From Ectorhizobium quercum (lineage in GTDB: Bacteria; Pseudomonadota; Alphaproteobacteria; Rhizobiales; Rhizobiaceae), in assembly GCF_026552795.1 (NCBI RefSeq), contig NZ_JANFPI010000002.1, forward strand, positions 620,001 to 684,000: DNA of 64,000 nucleotides, given 5' to 3'. Below, one piece after another: positions 29,936-37,534 of the stretch (position 1 is its first letter; the number at the start of each line of letters is the position of its first letter). Made by a program: the position numbers and the translations under genes. Under the pieces are notes generated by a model, which was not told where the DNA came from, did not search any database, and saw nothing but the letters and a program-made list of their open reading frames with translations.

Positions 29936-31231
29936 CTACTCCGCGCCCAGAACCGTGTTCGGCAGCCACAGGACGGTTTCCGGAAAGAAGGTGATGAGGA
30001 ACAGCACGACGATCAGCGGCAGCAGGAAGGGCGTCACCGCCGTGCAGATTTCCTCGAAGGAGATTTTCGCCACCTTGGTGACGATGAACAGCGCCACGCC
30101 GACCGGCGGCGTCACGATGCCGATCAGCAGGCCGTAGACCATGATCAGCCCGAAATGGACGCGGTCGACGCCGAAGTGATCGACCAGCGGCAGCATGATC
30201 GGGATCAGGATGACCATCGCCGGAATGTTTTCCAGCACCGTGCCGATGAGCAGGAAGAAGATCACCACCATGAACAGGAAGACGTACTTGTTCTCCGTCA
30301 CCGTCAGCACCGCGCTGGCGAGCGCCTGCGGCACCTGGTCGTAGGTCAAGAGCCAGCTCATCGCCGCCGAAACGCCGATAACCATCAGCACCGACCCGAA
30401 CAGGATGCCTGTTTCCATCACCGCATGGCGCACGCCTACGATCGACAGGCTCCGGTAGCCGAGGCCGAGCAGAAGCGTGTAGAGACAGGCCACGACGCCG
30501 GCTTCCATCGGCGTTGCGGCGCCGGTGATGATCGAGCCGATGATGATGAACGGCGCAAGCAGCGCCCAGCCGGAGCGGCTCGCCAGCTTCGCGATCTGCA
30601 CGACCGGCGTGCGCGGCAGCACCGGAACCGAGAATTTCCGCGCGGCGATGCGGTTGTAGACCATCAGCGAGATCACGATCAGCAGTCCCGGGCCGATGCC
30701 GGCCAGGAACATGCGCTCGACCGAGACGGACGCGCCGAAGGCGTAGATCAACAGCGGCACGGACGGCCACATGGTCGGGCCGATCACCGAGGAGGCCACC
30801 GTCAGGGCGGAGGAATAGGCGGTCGGATAACCGTTCTTCTCCATCTGGCGGATGATGAGATTGCCGATACCGGCGACGTCGGCGATCGCCGATCCGGTGA
30901 TGCCGCCGAAGAACAGCGAGCAGACGACGTTGACCTGCGCGAGACCCGCCCGCAAATGCCCCACCAGCGCATTGGCAAGCAGGAAGATGCGGTCCGTGAG
31001 GCCGACGGTCGTCATCAGGTGGCCGGCGAGGATGAAGAACGGAATGGCGAGCAAGGCCGGCGCGTCGATACCCTCGAGGATGTTCAGGGGGAAGACGTAG
31101 AGCCTCGACAGGCTGCCGGCGAAGCCGAGCTGCACGAAGCCGGCCAGCGTGCCGGCCGCCATCGCGACGACCACCGGCACGCCGAGCACCATCAGGACGA
31201 GGAAAATGCCGAGTATGGTGATGGCTACCAT
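29936..31231 (-). CDS. TRAP transporter large permease (DctM family)
   Basis: A 431-residue membrane protein with about 12 helices, the main sodium-coupled translocation subunit of a TRAP system. Conserved features include the GGITGSAIADVAGIGNLI stretch, the TPPVGVALFI motif near residue 380, and the N-terminal GVPVVVAMAAGTLAG. The start at 31231 overlaps the small permease gene by 7 bp. It works with the binding protein and small permease immediately upstream. Ligands of TRAP systems are usually organic acids; here the flanking HyuAB pairs suggest a hydantoin, lactam or ureido acid. Confidence 0.93.
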   Translation of the reverse strand: MVAITILGIFLVLMVLGVPVVVAMAAGTLAGFVQLGFAGSLSRLYVFPLNILEGIDAPALLAIPFFILAGHLMTTVGLTDRIFLLANALVGHLRAGLAQVNVVCSLFFGGITGSAIADVAGIGNLIIRQMEKNGYPTAYSSALTVASSVIGPTMWPSVPLLIYAFGASVSVERMFLAGIGPGLLIVISLMVYNRIAARKFSVPVLPRTPVVQIAKLASRSGWALLAPFIIIGSIITGAATPMEAGVVACLYTLLLGLGYRSLSIVGVRHAVMETGILFGSVLMVIGVSAAMSWLLTYDQVPQALASAVLTVTENKYVFLFMVVIFFLLIGTVLENIPAMVILIPIMLPLVDHFGVDRVHFGLIMVYGLLIGIVTPPVGVALFIVTKVAKISFEEICTAVTPFLLPLIVVLFLITFFPETVLWLPNTVLGAE

Positions 31232-31791
31232 TGGTTCGCTCCGTCGTCCTCGGGAAATTCGGAACTCTCGTAGCCGAGCAGAACCCCGACGGTTTCGAGA
31301 ATGAAATGCAGGAAGAGCAGCGCCGACGACAGGATCAGCGGCACCGACAGCCAGTAGCGCTGGAGACCGACCAGTTCGATCACGCCGCGCTGGCGTTGCA
31401 GGATCTGCGGCACTTCGAGGAGAATGACGAAGACCACGACGAGGCCGACCAGATTGCCGAACACCTTGAGGATCTTCCTTGTGCGCGGCGCGAAACGCTG
31501 GACGACGAAGGTCAGGCGGATGTCCATGTCGCGCCGGTACATGACGAAGAAGGCGATGAAGACGCTCCAGATCATCAGCACGCCGGTCCAGGGCCAGACC
31601 CAGAGCAGGCTGCTGAAACCCAGGTTGCGGACGACGATGTTGGCCGCATTGATCGCCAGCATCGCGAAGATCATCAGTTCGGTCACGACGGCGAAGACAT
31701 TCGCCGCACCGTCGAGACATGCGTTGGCGATCCGGAAAGGGGGCGGGATCGCCGCCCCCTTTCCCGCCGGAGACGGGCGCACGCTTTCCAT
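31225..31791 (-). CDS. TRAP transporter small permease (DctQ family)
   Basis: A 188-residue membrane protein with four hydrophobic helices (about 35-55, 67-88, 105-125, 145-168). The conserved pattern of the family, a Trp-rich second region with RRDMDIRL, is present. The start at ATG 31791 is the first with a complete helix 1; the upstream part of the open frame is low-complexity and overlaps the binding protein gene. It overlaps the large permease gene by 7 bp and begins 11 bp after the binding-protein stop. Confidence 0.88.
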   Translation of the reverse strand: MESVRPSPAGKGAAIPPPFRIANACLDGAANVFAVVTELMIFAMLAINAANIVVRNLGFSSLLWVWPWTGVLMIWSVFIAFFVMYRRDMDIRLTFVVQRFAPRTRKILKVFGNLVGLVVVFVILLEVPQILQRQRGVIELVGLQRYWLSVPLILSSALLFLHFILETVGVLLGYESSEFPEDDGANQW

Positions 31792-31802
31792 GATGCCGGG
31801 CC

Positions 31803-32819
31803 TTACTGCCGCGCCGCGTTGGCGGCGTCCATGAAGCCCGCGGGCAGGCGTCCGGCCTTGTCTTCCTCGGCGTACCACTTCGCCATGTCCTCGAACAGCG
31901 GATCGAGGTCCATGTCGACGAAGGTGACGCCCCTGGCCTCCAGCCTGGCCTGCATGCTGTCGGCGGTTTCCTGCATGAGCGTGGCGCTGTATTCGCCGGC
32001 CTCGGCATGCGCCTTCAGGAGGGCCTGCTGGTCCTTTTCCGACAGCTCGTCGAAGGCCTCGCCGTTCATCGAGAACATCAGCCCCTGCCAGAACTCGTTG
32101 GTGCGGGTGATGTAGGGCGCGACTTCGTAGAACCGCATCGCCTCGACCAGGGCGGCCGGGCTCGTGACCGAGGTGGCGATGCCGCTCTTCAGGCCTTCAT
32201 AGGTCTCGGTCCAGGCCAGCATGCGCAGGTCCGCGCCGAGATGCGACCAGACGGAGATCGCCAGCTGGTCGGGATACATGCGCAGCTGCATGCCCCTGAT
32301 CTTGGTGTAGTCGTCGAGCGGCGTCTTGGTGATGAGCACGCGATACGGGCCGCGGACGAAGGCGGTCGGATCGCCGAGCGGGCGGATGCCCGCCGTCTCC
32401 TCCACCTGCGTCAGCCATCCCTGCACGAGGTCGCTGTTGACGAATTTGGTCCACTGGTCGCGGTTCTGGAACAGGAAGATCGGCGCGATCCATTTGATGT
32501 CCGGGACCCATTTCTGGAGGAAGAATGCGTCCTCGGCATAGAGCTGGACCGTTCCAAGCTCGAGCTGCTCGAGAATGGCGGCTTCCTTGCCGAGCTGTTC
32601 GGAGGGATAGACCTGCACGACGAGGTCGCCGCCGGAATATTCCTGCACCTTGTCGGCGAAATACTGGAAGGCCTTGCCTTCCGGGCTGTCGGCCGGCTGT
32701 TTCGTGGCAAAACGCCAGGTGGTGGCAGCTTCGGCGACGGAGCCGAGGGCCGTCGCCGCAACGAGCATGGTTGCGGCAATCGTCTTGAATGCGGTCATTT
32801 TCAGGTATTCAAACTTCAT
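31803..32819 (-). CDS. TRAP transporter substrate-binding protein (DctP family)
   Basis: A 338-residue periplasmic binding protein. Signal peptide at residues 1-31 (cleavage near AEA|AT). The mature protein begins TTWRFATKQPADSPEGKAFQYF, shown here only in part (TTWRFATKQP), a typical DctP start. The ligand-contacting Arg region IRGMQLRMYPDQLAISVWSH carries the conserved Arg that usually pairs with a carboxylate, so the ligand likely has a carboxyl group. ATG 32819 follows GGGGAA. It lies 60 bp after hyuB of the first pair. Confidence 0.92.
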   Translation of the reverse strand: MKFEYLKMTAFKTIAATMLVAATALGSVAEAATTWRFATKQPADSPEGKAFQYFADKVQEYSGGDLVVQVYPSEQLGKEAAILEQLELGTVQLYAEDAFFLQKWVPDIKWIAPIFLFQNRDQWTKFVNSDLVQGWLTQVEETAGIRPLGDPTAFVRGPYRVLITKTPLDDYTKIRGMQLRMYPDQLAISVWSHLGADLRMLAWTETYEGLKSGIATSVTSPAALVEAMRFYEVAPYITRTNEFWQGLMFSMNGEAFDELSEKDQQALLKAHAEAGEYSATLMQETADSMQARLEARGVTFVDMDLDPLFEDMAKWYAEEDKAGRLPAGFMDAANAARQ

Positions 32820-32879
32820 GATCGGTTCCCCTTTTTGTTAAGAAGTTCAATTACACTGCAAGGATTGACTGCTTCGGAT

Positions 32880-34460
32880 TCAGGCGTTTTCGGCCCCCCA
32901 TCCGCCGCCGCCGGGTGTTTCGACGACGATGACTTCACCGGCCTGCAAGGTCAGCGATCCCTTACCGGCGAGACGGTGGCGGGCACCGGTCTCATCCTCC
33001 ATCCAGTTCACGCCGGTAGCACCTTTGCCGCCGCCATGAAGACCGTAGGGATGGAATTTGCGCCTGTCGGTCTGCAAGGAGACGCGCGCCTCGTGACCGA
33101 TGATGCGCAGCGCGCGGACCACGCCCTCTCCGCCGGGGTTGAGGCCGGTGCCCGCTGACCCCTCGCGAAGCTCGTAGCGCTCGACCCGGAAGGGATAGCT
33201 GATCTCGAGCGCCTCGATCGGCGTGTTGAGCGTGTTCGACATGTTGGCATGCACGCCGCTCATGCCGGGCCCCATCGGGCGGCCGCCCTGCCCGCCACCG
33301 ATCGTTTCGATATAGGTGTAGGGCTTGCCGTTGCGCGGGTCGCGCCCGCCGATGCCGATCAGGTTCATCGTACCCTGGCTTGCAGCGGCGATCCGCTCCG
33401 GCGCGAACTGCGAAAAGACCCTGAGCACGGTGTCGGCAAGACGCTGCGTCGTCTCGGTATTGGCCGCGCAGACGGCAGCCGGACGGCGGGCGTCGAGAAA
33501 CGAGCCCTCGGGAATGCGGATATCCACCGGACGCATGACGCCGGCATTCGGCGGCAGGGTCGCATCCATCAGGATCTTGATCGAGTAGAACACCGCCGAA
33601 TGCACCATCGCCTGAACGGCATTGATGTTGCCGCGCCTGAGGGGCGAGCTGCCCTCGAAGTCGAAGATCATCCTGTCCGGAGTGACCTCCACCGCCAGAC
33701 GGATCAGCACCGGATCGTCGCTGCTTCCGTCATCGTCGAGGCAATCCTCCCCCGACCAGCGTCCGGCCGGAAAATCCGCCAGCCGCCTGCGCATGCGCCG
33801 CTCGGAATAGTCGAGAATGGCGGCCAGCCCTTCTTCCAGCATCGCTGCGCCGAACCGCTCCGCCAGTTCCTCGACGCGGCGGATGCCGACGCGCAGGGCC
33901 GCGAGCTGGGCGTTGATGTCGCCCTTGCGCTCCTCGGGCGTGCGGACATTGGCGAGGATCATCGCCATGATGTCCTTCTGCTCGACGCCGCGGCGGTAAA
34001 GCCGCACGGGCGGAATGATCAGCCCTTCCTGAAAGATCTCGGTCGAGCGACCAGGCATGGATCCGGGCTCCATGCCGCCGACATCCGAATGATGCGCGCG
34101 GCTCGCCACATAGGCGATGCAGCGGGCCTCGACGAAGACCGGGGCGATCAGCGTGATGTCCGGCAGGTGGGCGCCGGCGATGTAAGGGTCGTTGACCACG
34201 ACCACGTCGCCGTCCTCGAGCGGATCGAGCATGGCGAGCGTCGGGCCGACGGCCCGCAGCATCGAGCCGAGATGGACCGGCACGTGCTCCGCCTGCGCGA
34301 CGAGCTGCGCCTGCACGTCGAAGATCGCGCAGGACGCGTCCATGCGCTCCTTGATGTTCGGCGAAAAGGAGGTCAGCTTCAGCACCACGCCCATTTCCTG
34401 CGCCGTCGCCTCCAGCGCGTTCTTGAGCACTTCCAGCCGGATCGGGTCGAATCGGGTCAT
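32880..34460 (-). CDS. hyuB: Hydantoinase B/oxoprolinase family protein (first copy of operon)
   Basis: A 526-residue HyuB subunit, shorter than the second copy (581). It starts with DPIRLEVLKNALEATAQEMG and contains HLPDITLIAPVF, AHHSDVGGMEPGSMPG and GGGKGATG. ATG 34460 overlaps the hyuA stop as ATGA, so both subunits are made from one ribosome run. It belongs to the N-methylhydantoinase/acetophenone-carboxylase-related superfamily, and the true substrate remains open. Confidence 0.93.
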   Translation of the reverse strand: MTRFDPIRLEVLKNALEATAQEMGVVLKLTSFSPNIKERMDASCAIFDVQAQLVAQAEHVPVHLGSMLRAVGPTLAMLDPLEDGDVVVVNDPYIAGAHLPDITLIAPVFVEARCIAYVASRAHHSDVGGMEPGSMPGRSTEIFQEGLIIPPVRLYRRGVEQKDIMAMILANVRTPEERKGDINAQLAALRVGIRRVEELAERFGAAMLEEGLAAILDYSERRMRRRLADFPAGRWSGEDCLDDDGSSDDPVLIRLAVEVTPDRMIFDFEGSSPLRRGNINAVQAMVHSAVFYSIKILMDATLPPNAGVMRPVDIRIPEGSFLDARRPAAVCAANTETTQRLADTVLRVFSQFAPERIAAASQGTMNLIGIGGRDPRNGKPYTYIETIGGGQGGRPMGPGMSGVHANMSNTLNTPIEALEISYPFRVERYELREGSAGTGLNPGGEGVVRALRIIGHEARVSLQTDRRKFHPYGLHGGGKGATGVNWMEDETGARHRLAGKGSLTLQAGEVIVVETPGGGGWGAENA

Positions 34461-36550
34461 TGCGCGACCTCCACGATGAGATTGCCGGATGCATGCACGG
34501 TCAGCACGTCGCCGGGATAGACGATGGTCGTCGCCGAAATCTCCTCGATCACGGCAGGCCCCCGGATGACATCGCCGGCCCTGAGACCGGCCCGGTCGTA
34601 GATCGGCGCGTCATATGCGAGGACAGGCGCCGAAGGATCGAACGGCTCGAAATGGATCCGCCGCGATCCCTTGAGCGCTTCGTCCAAAGGAACGATGTCG
34701 CCTTTCGGCAGCGCCGGCAGAACCGGCTTGTCGATCCGACCGATGCCGGTGACGACGATCCCGACGATTTCGAGCGGGCTCGACGGGTCCGCATGGCCGA
34801 AGCGCGCCTCGTGGGCGGCATGGAACCGGGCCGGAAGCCCGCGCCAGAAACCGGCGGCGTCGATATCCACCGGGATCGGAAGATCGTAGCTCTGGCCGAT
34901 GTAGCGGACGTCGATCTTGACCTCGATCTCGCGCCGTTCCATCGCCACGCCGTCCGCGGCCAGATGGTTCTGCGCCCGTTCGACCAGAGTGCGGATGGCC
35001 GCGAGCGCCTCTTCGGCGCCGTCCTCGCGATAGGCGGCGATATGCGTTTCGGCGAAGGTGTGGTGCAGGTCGGAAATGAGCTGTCCCATCGCGCAGAGAA
35101 TGCCCGGCGTCGGCGGCACCATGACCCGCGGCATCCTCAGCTCGCGGGCAACCGGGCTGCCGTGCATCGGCCCGGCCCCGCCGAAGGGCACGAGCGCGAA
35201 TTCGCGCGGATCGTATCCGCGCTCGACGGAGACGACGCGAATGCCACGCACGATATTGGCATGGGCGACGCGCAGGATGCCCGCCGCCGCCTCGTAGAGG
35301 TCGAGGCCGAGCGGCGTGGCGATCTCGCGCTCGATGGCCGCTCTGGCCGCTTCGGCGTCGAGACCGAGATCGCCGCCGAGCCGCGACCTGTCGTCGAAGC
35401 GGCCAAGCACCAGATTGGCGTCGGTCACGGTCGGGCGGGTGCCGCCGCGCCCGTAGCAGACCGGGCCCGGAACGGCTTCGGCGCTCATCGGGCCGACCCG
35501 CAGGGCGCCGCCGTCGTCGATCCAGGCGATCGAGCCGCCGCCGGCGCCGATCGCATTGATGTCGATCACCGGCAACCGGATCGGCACGGTCTCCAGAGTG
35601 GTGGAGCGGGTGATCTCCGGCCGACCCTTGCGGATCAGGCTGATATCGGTGCTCGTGCCGCCGATATCCATCGTGATGATGTCGGAAATCCCGGCCATTT
35701 CGGCGACATGCGCGCTGGCGACGACGCCGCCCGCCGGGCCGGAAAGAACGGTGTGGACCGGTTTGACGCGGGCGCTGTCGATGCTCATCAGCCCGCCGGC
35801 GGCGTCCATGACCATGACCGGCCTGCCCGGCCGCAGCCCGAGCCCCTCGCCGTCGTCGGCCAGCATCTCGCCGAGGGAAGCGAGATACTTGTGCATGACC
35901 GGGCGCAGATAGGCGTTGAGGACGGCGGTGCTCGCACGCTCGTATTCGCGGAACTCGGAATTGATGTCCGTCGAAATGCAGACCGCGGCGTCCGGCAGCA
36001 GCGTCTCGAGAAGATCGCGGGCGCGCTGCTCGTGCGACGGATTGGCATAGGAATGGAGGAAGAGAATGGCTACCGCCTCGACCCCGTGTCCGGCGAGGAA
36101 TGCGGCCGCTTCGCGAACGTCATCCTCGTTCAGCGGCTCGATTTCCTCGCCGCCGGGGCCGAGGCGGCCGCGGACCGTGAGGCAAAGCTCCTGGGGAACG
36201 AGCGGCTCGGGTCGCACGATGGCAATGTCGAAAAGCGTTGGACGGTTCTGCCGGCCGATCAGGAGAAGATCGCGAAAACCGCGATTGGTGATGAAGGCCG
36301 TCGTCGCCCCCTTGCGCTGGATGACGGCATTGGTGGTCGTCGTCGTGCCGTGGCCGACATAGGTAACGTCCCGCCCCGTCGCGCCCTGCAAGGCAATCGC
36401 CCGCTTCAATCCCTGCACGGTGCCCCGCGCCCGGTTGTCCGGCGTCGTCGAAACCTTGGAAACGGTGATGGCTCCCGTTGCCTCGTCATAGGCGATACTG
36501 TCCGTGAACGTGCCCCCGACATCCGAGGCGACACGAATTCGCGCGCTCAT
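34457..36550 (-). CDS. hyuA: Hydantoinase A/oxoprolinase family protein (first gene of operon)
   Basis: A 697-residue HyuA subunit and first gene of an eight-gene operon. Nucleotide-binding elements: ASDVGGTFTDSI (residues 8-19), HGTTTTTNAVIQRKGATTAF, LSGPAGGVV, and DIGGTSTDISL. The C-terminal domain has EEISATTIVYPGD. The promoter region upstream contains a 20 bp operator-like palindrome, and a TetR gene is divergent. Sequence differences from the second HyuA (for example TTTTTN against CTVATN at the Thr-rich loop) suggest different substrates or successive steps. Confidence 0.93.
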   Translation of the reverse strand: MSARIRVASDVGGTFTDSIAYDEATGAITVSKVSTTPDNRARGTVQGLKRAIALQGATGRDVTYVGHGTTTTTNAVIQRKGATTAFITNRGFRDLLLIGRQNRPTLFDIAIVRPEPLVPQELCLTVRGRLGPGGEEIEPLNEDDVREAAAFLAGHGVEAVAILFLHSYANPSHEQRARDLLETLLPDAAVCISTDINSEFREYERASTAVLNAYLRPVMHKYLASLGEMLADDGEGLGLRPGRPVMVMDAAGGLMSIDSARVKPVHTVLSGPAGGVVASAHVAEMAGISDIITMDIGGTSTDISLIRKGRPEITRSTTLETVPIRLPVIDINAIGAGGGSIAWIDDGGALRVGPMSAEAVPGPVCYGRGGTRPTVTDANLVLGRFDDRSRLGGDLGLDAEAARAAIEREIATPLGLDLYEAAAGILRVAHANIVRGIRVVSVERGYDPREFALVPFGGAGPMHGSPVARELRMPRVMVPPTPGILCAMGQLISDLHHTFAETHIAAYREDGAEEALAAIRTLVERAQNHLAADGVAMERREIEVKIDVRYIGQSYDLPIPVDIDAAGFWRGLPARFHAAHEARFGHADPSSPLEIVGIVVTGIGRIDKPVLPALPKGDIVPLDEALKGSRRIHFEPFDPSAPVLAYDAPIYDRAGLRAGDVIRGPAVIEEISATTIVYPGDVLTVHASGNLIVEVAQ

Positions 36551-36570
36551 ATGGTTCCCCGTTTATTGTA

Positions 36571-36590
36571 TAACGATAACGTTTGCGTTA
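36571..36590. promoter_or_regulatory. Candidate TetR operator in the hyuA/tetR divergent promoter
   Basis: TAACGATAACGTTTGCGTTA is a 20 bp palindrome matching on 8 of 10 pairs (TAACG..AACGTT..CGTTA). It ends 20 bp before the hyuA start and 133 bp before the tetR start, in the 172 bp AT-rich divergent gap. Size and symmetry suit a TetR dimer. Confidence 0.65.
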
Positions 36591-36722
36591 CAGGTCATCA
36601 CAGGTTTGACGATCTGTAAAGTAGAATCATTGATAGGCAGATATTTTTCACCTCAGGAAATTTGACAGTTTGGCGGACTTCGCCGTTCCGTGATAATGGG
36701 TGCTGAGAAATGAGATACGGAT

Positions 36723-37400
36723 ATGGATGGGGTTAAAGTGGTCGCTATAGCCAGGCGGGCAGCAAGCTATGAAGAACGGACGGGCCGCACCCGCGAGGCG
36801 ATCCTGGCCGCCGCCGAGCAGGAATTCGTGGCCAACGGCCTGAGCGGCGCCACGATGGAAAGCATCGCGAAGGCCGCCGGCGTCAACAAGGCACTCGTTT
36901 ATCGCCATTTCGAACGCAAGGAACTGCTTTTCCAGCGCGTTCTCGTCATGGCCTACCGGCGCCTGCGCGACATGGAGGCGAATCTCGAATTTTCCGACGA
37001 CCCCGTCGCAGCCCTTGAAGAGCTATGCAGCTTCACCCTTCATTATTATCTCGAGAATCCGAACTTCCTCGTCCTCGTCGGGGTCGAAAACCTCCACAAG
37101 GGCGAAAACCTGCGCTCGGTCGCGCGCGAGGAACTCGCCATCAGCAAGCTCATCCGGGTCGTGACCGGCCTGCTGGCGAAGGGCGAACGGGCCGGCGCCT
37201 TCCGGCCCGGTCTCGACCCAGTCGATCTCTGGCTGACCCTTTCCAGCCTGTGCTGGTTCAGCGTTGCAGGCGCTTATACCGTGGACATCACCTTCGGCCG
37301 CAACATCCACCAGCCGGCGGAGGCCGAGGCCCGGCTGGCCGTCATCAAGGACGTCATCCGCCGCTACGCGCTGCGCCCCGAAAGGCTGCCGCCAATTTGA
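36723..37400 (+). CDS. TetR family transcriptional regulator
   Basis: A 225-residue repressor. The HTH is at about residues 23-70 (TREAILAAAEQEFVANGLSG, then ESIAKAAGVNKALVYRHFERKELLF). The helical ligand domain fills the rest, with a C-terminal TetR_C-like region. It is divergent from the hydantoinase/TRAP operon and probably represses it until the substrate or product appears; the 20 bp palindrome before hyuA is its likely site. Confidence 0.9.
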   Translation: MDGVKVVAIARRAASYEERTGRTREAILAAAEQEFVANGLSGATMESIAKAAGVNKALVYRHFERKELLFQRVLVMAYRRLRDMEANLEFSDDPVAALEELCSFTLHYYLENPNFLVLVGVENLHKGENLRSVAREELAISKLIRVVTGLLAKGERAGAFRPGLDPVDLWLTLSSLCWFSVAGAYTVDITFGRNIHQPAEAEARLAVIKDVIRRYALRPERLPPI

Positions 37401-37439
37401 AAGCAGCGTTGCCCGCGCCCCTGCGGGCGAGGCGCCGAT

Positions 37440-37479
37440 AAAAAACCGGCAGCCCTGCTCGCGGGAACAGGGCTGCCGG
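37440..37479 (-). terminator. Rho-independent terminator of the chemoreceptor gene
   Basis: CCGGCAGCCCTG (37446-37457) and its exact inverse CAGGGCTGCCGG (37468-37479) form a 12 bp stem with a 10 nt loop. Read on the minus strand it is followed by six T (37445-37440). A smaller hairpin (GCCCGC/GCGGGC, 37411-37428) next to it may serve the convergent tetR gene. Confidence 0.88.
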
Positions 37480-37534
37480 AACGCTATGGGAAAAATGCGG
37501 GAGCGAAACGGATACGGGTGCGGGCCCGATCCGG

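Noticed and set aside
27789..30137. Open frame of 782 codons opposite the second hyuA
   Set aside because: Antisense shadow of a clear HyuA gene; no ribosome binding site or family match.
34460..36619. Open frame of 719 codons on the plus strand opposite hyuA
   Set aside because: Same reason: no recognisable domain, composition of an antisense shadow, and it covers the operator and tetR-side promoter.
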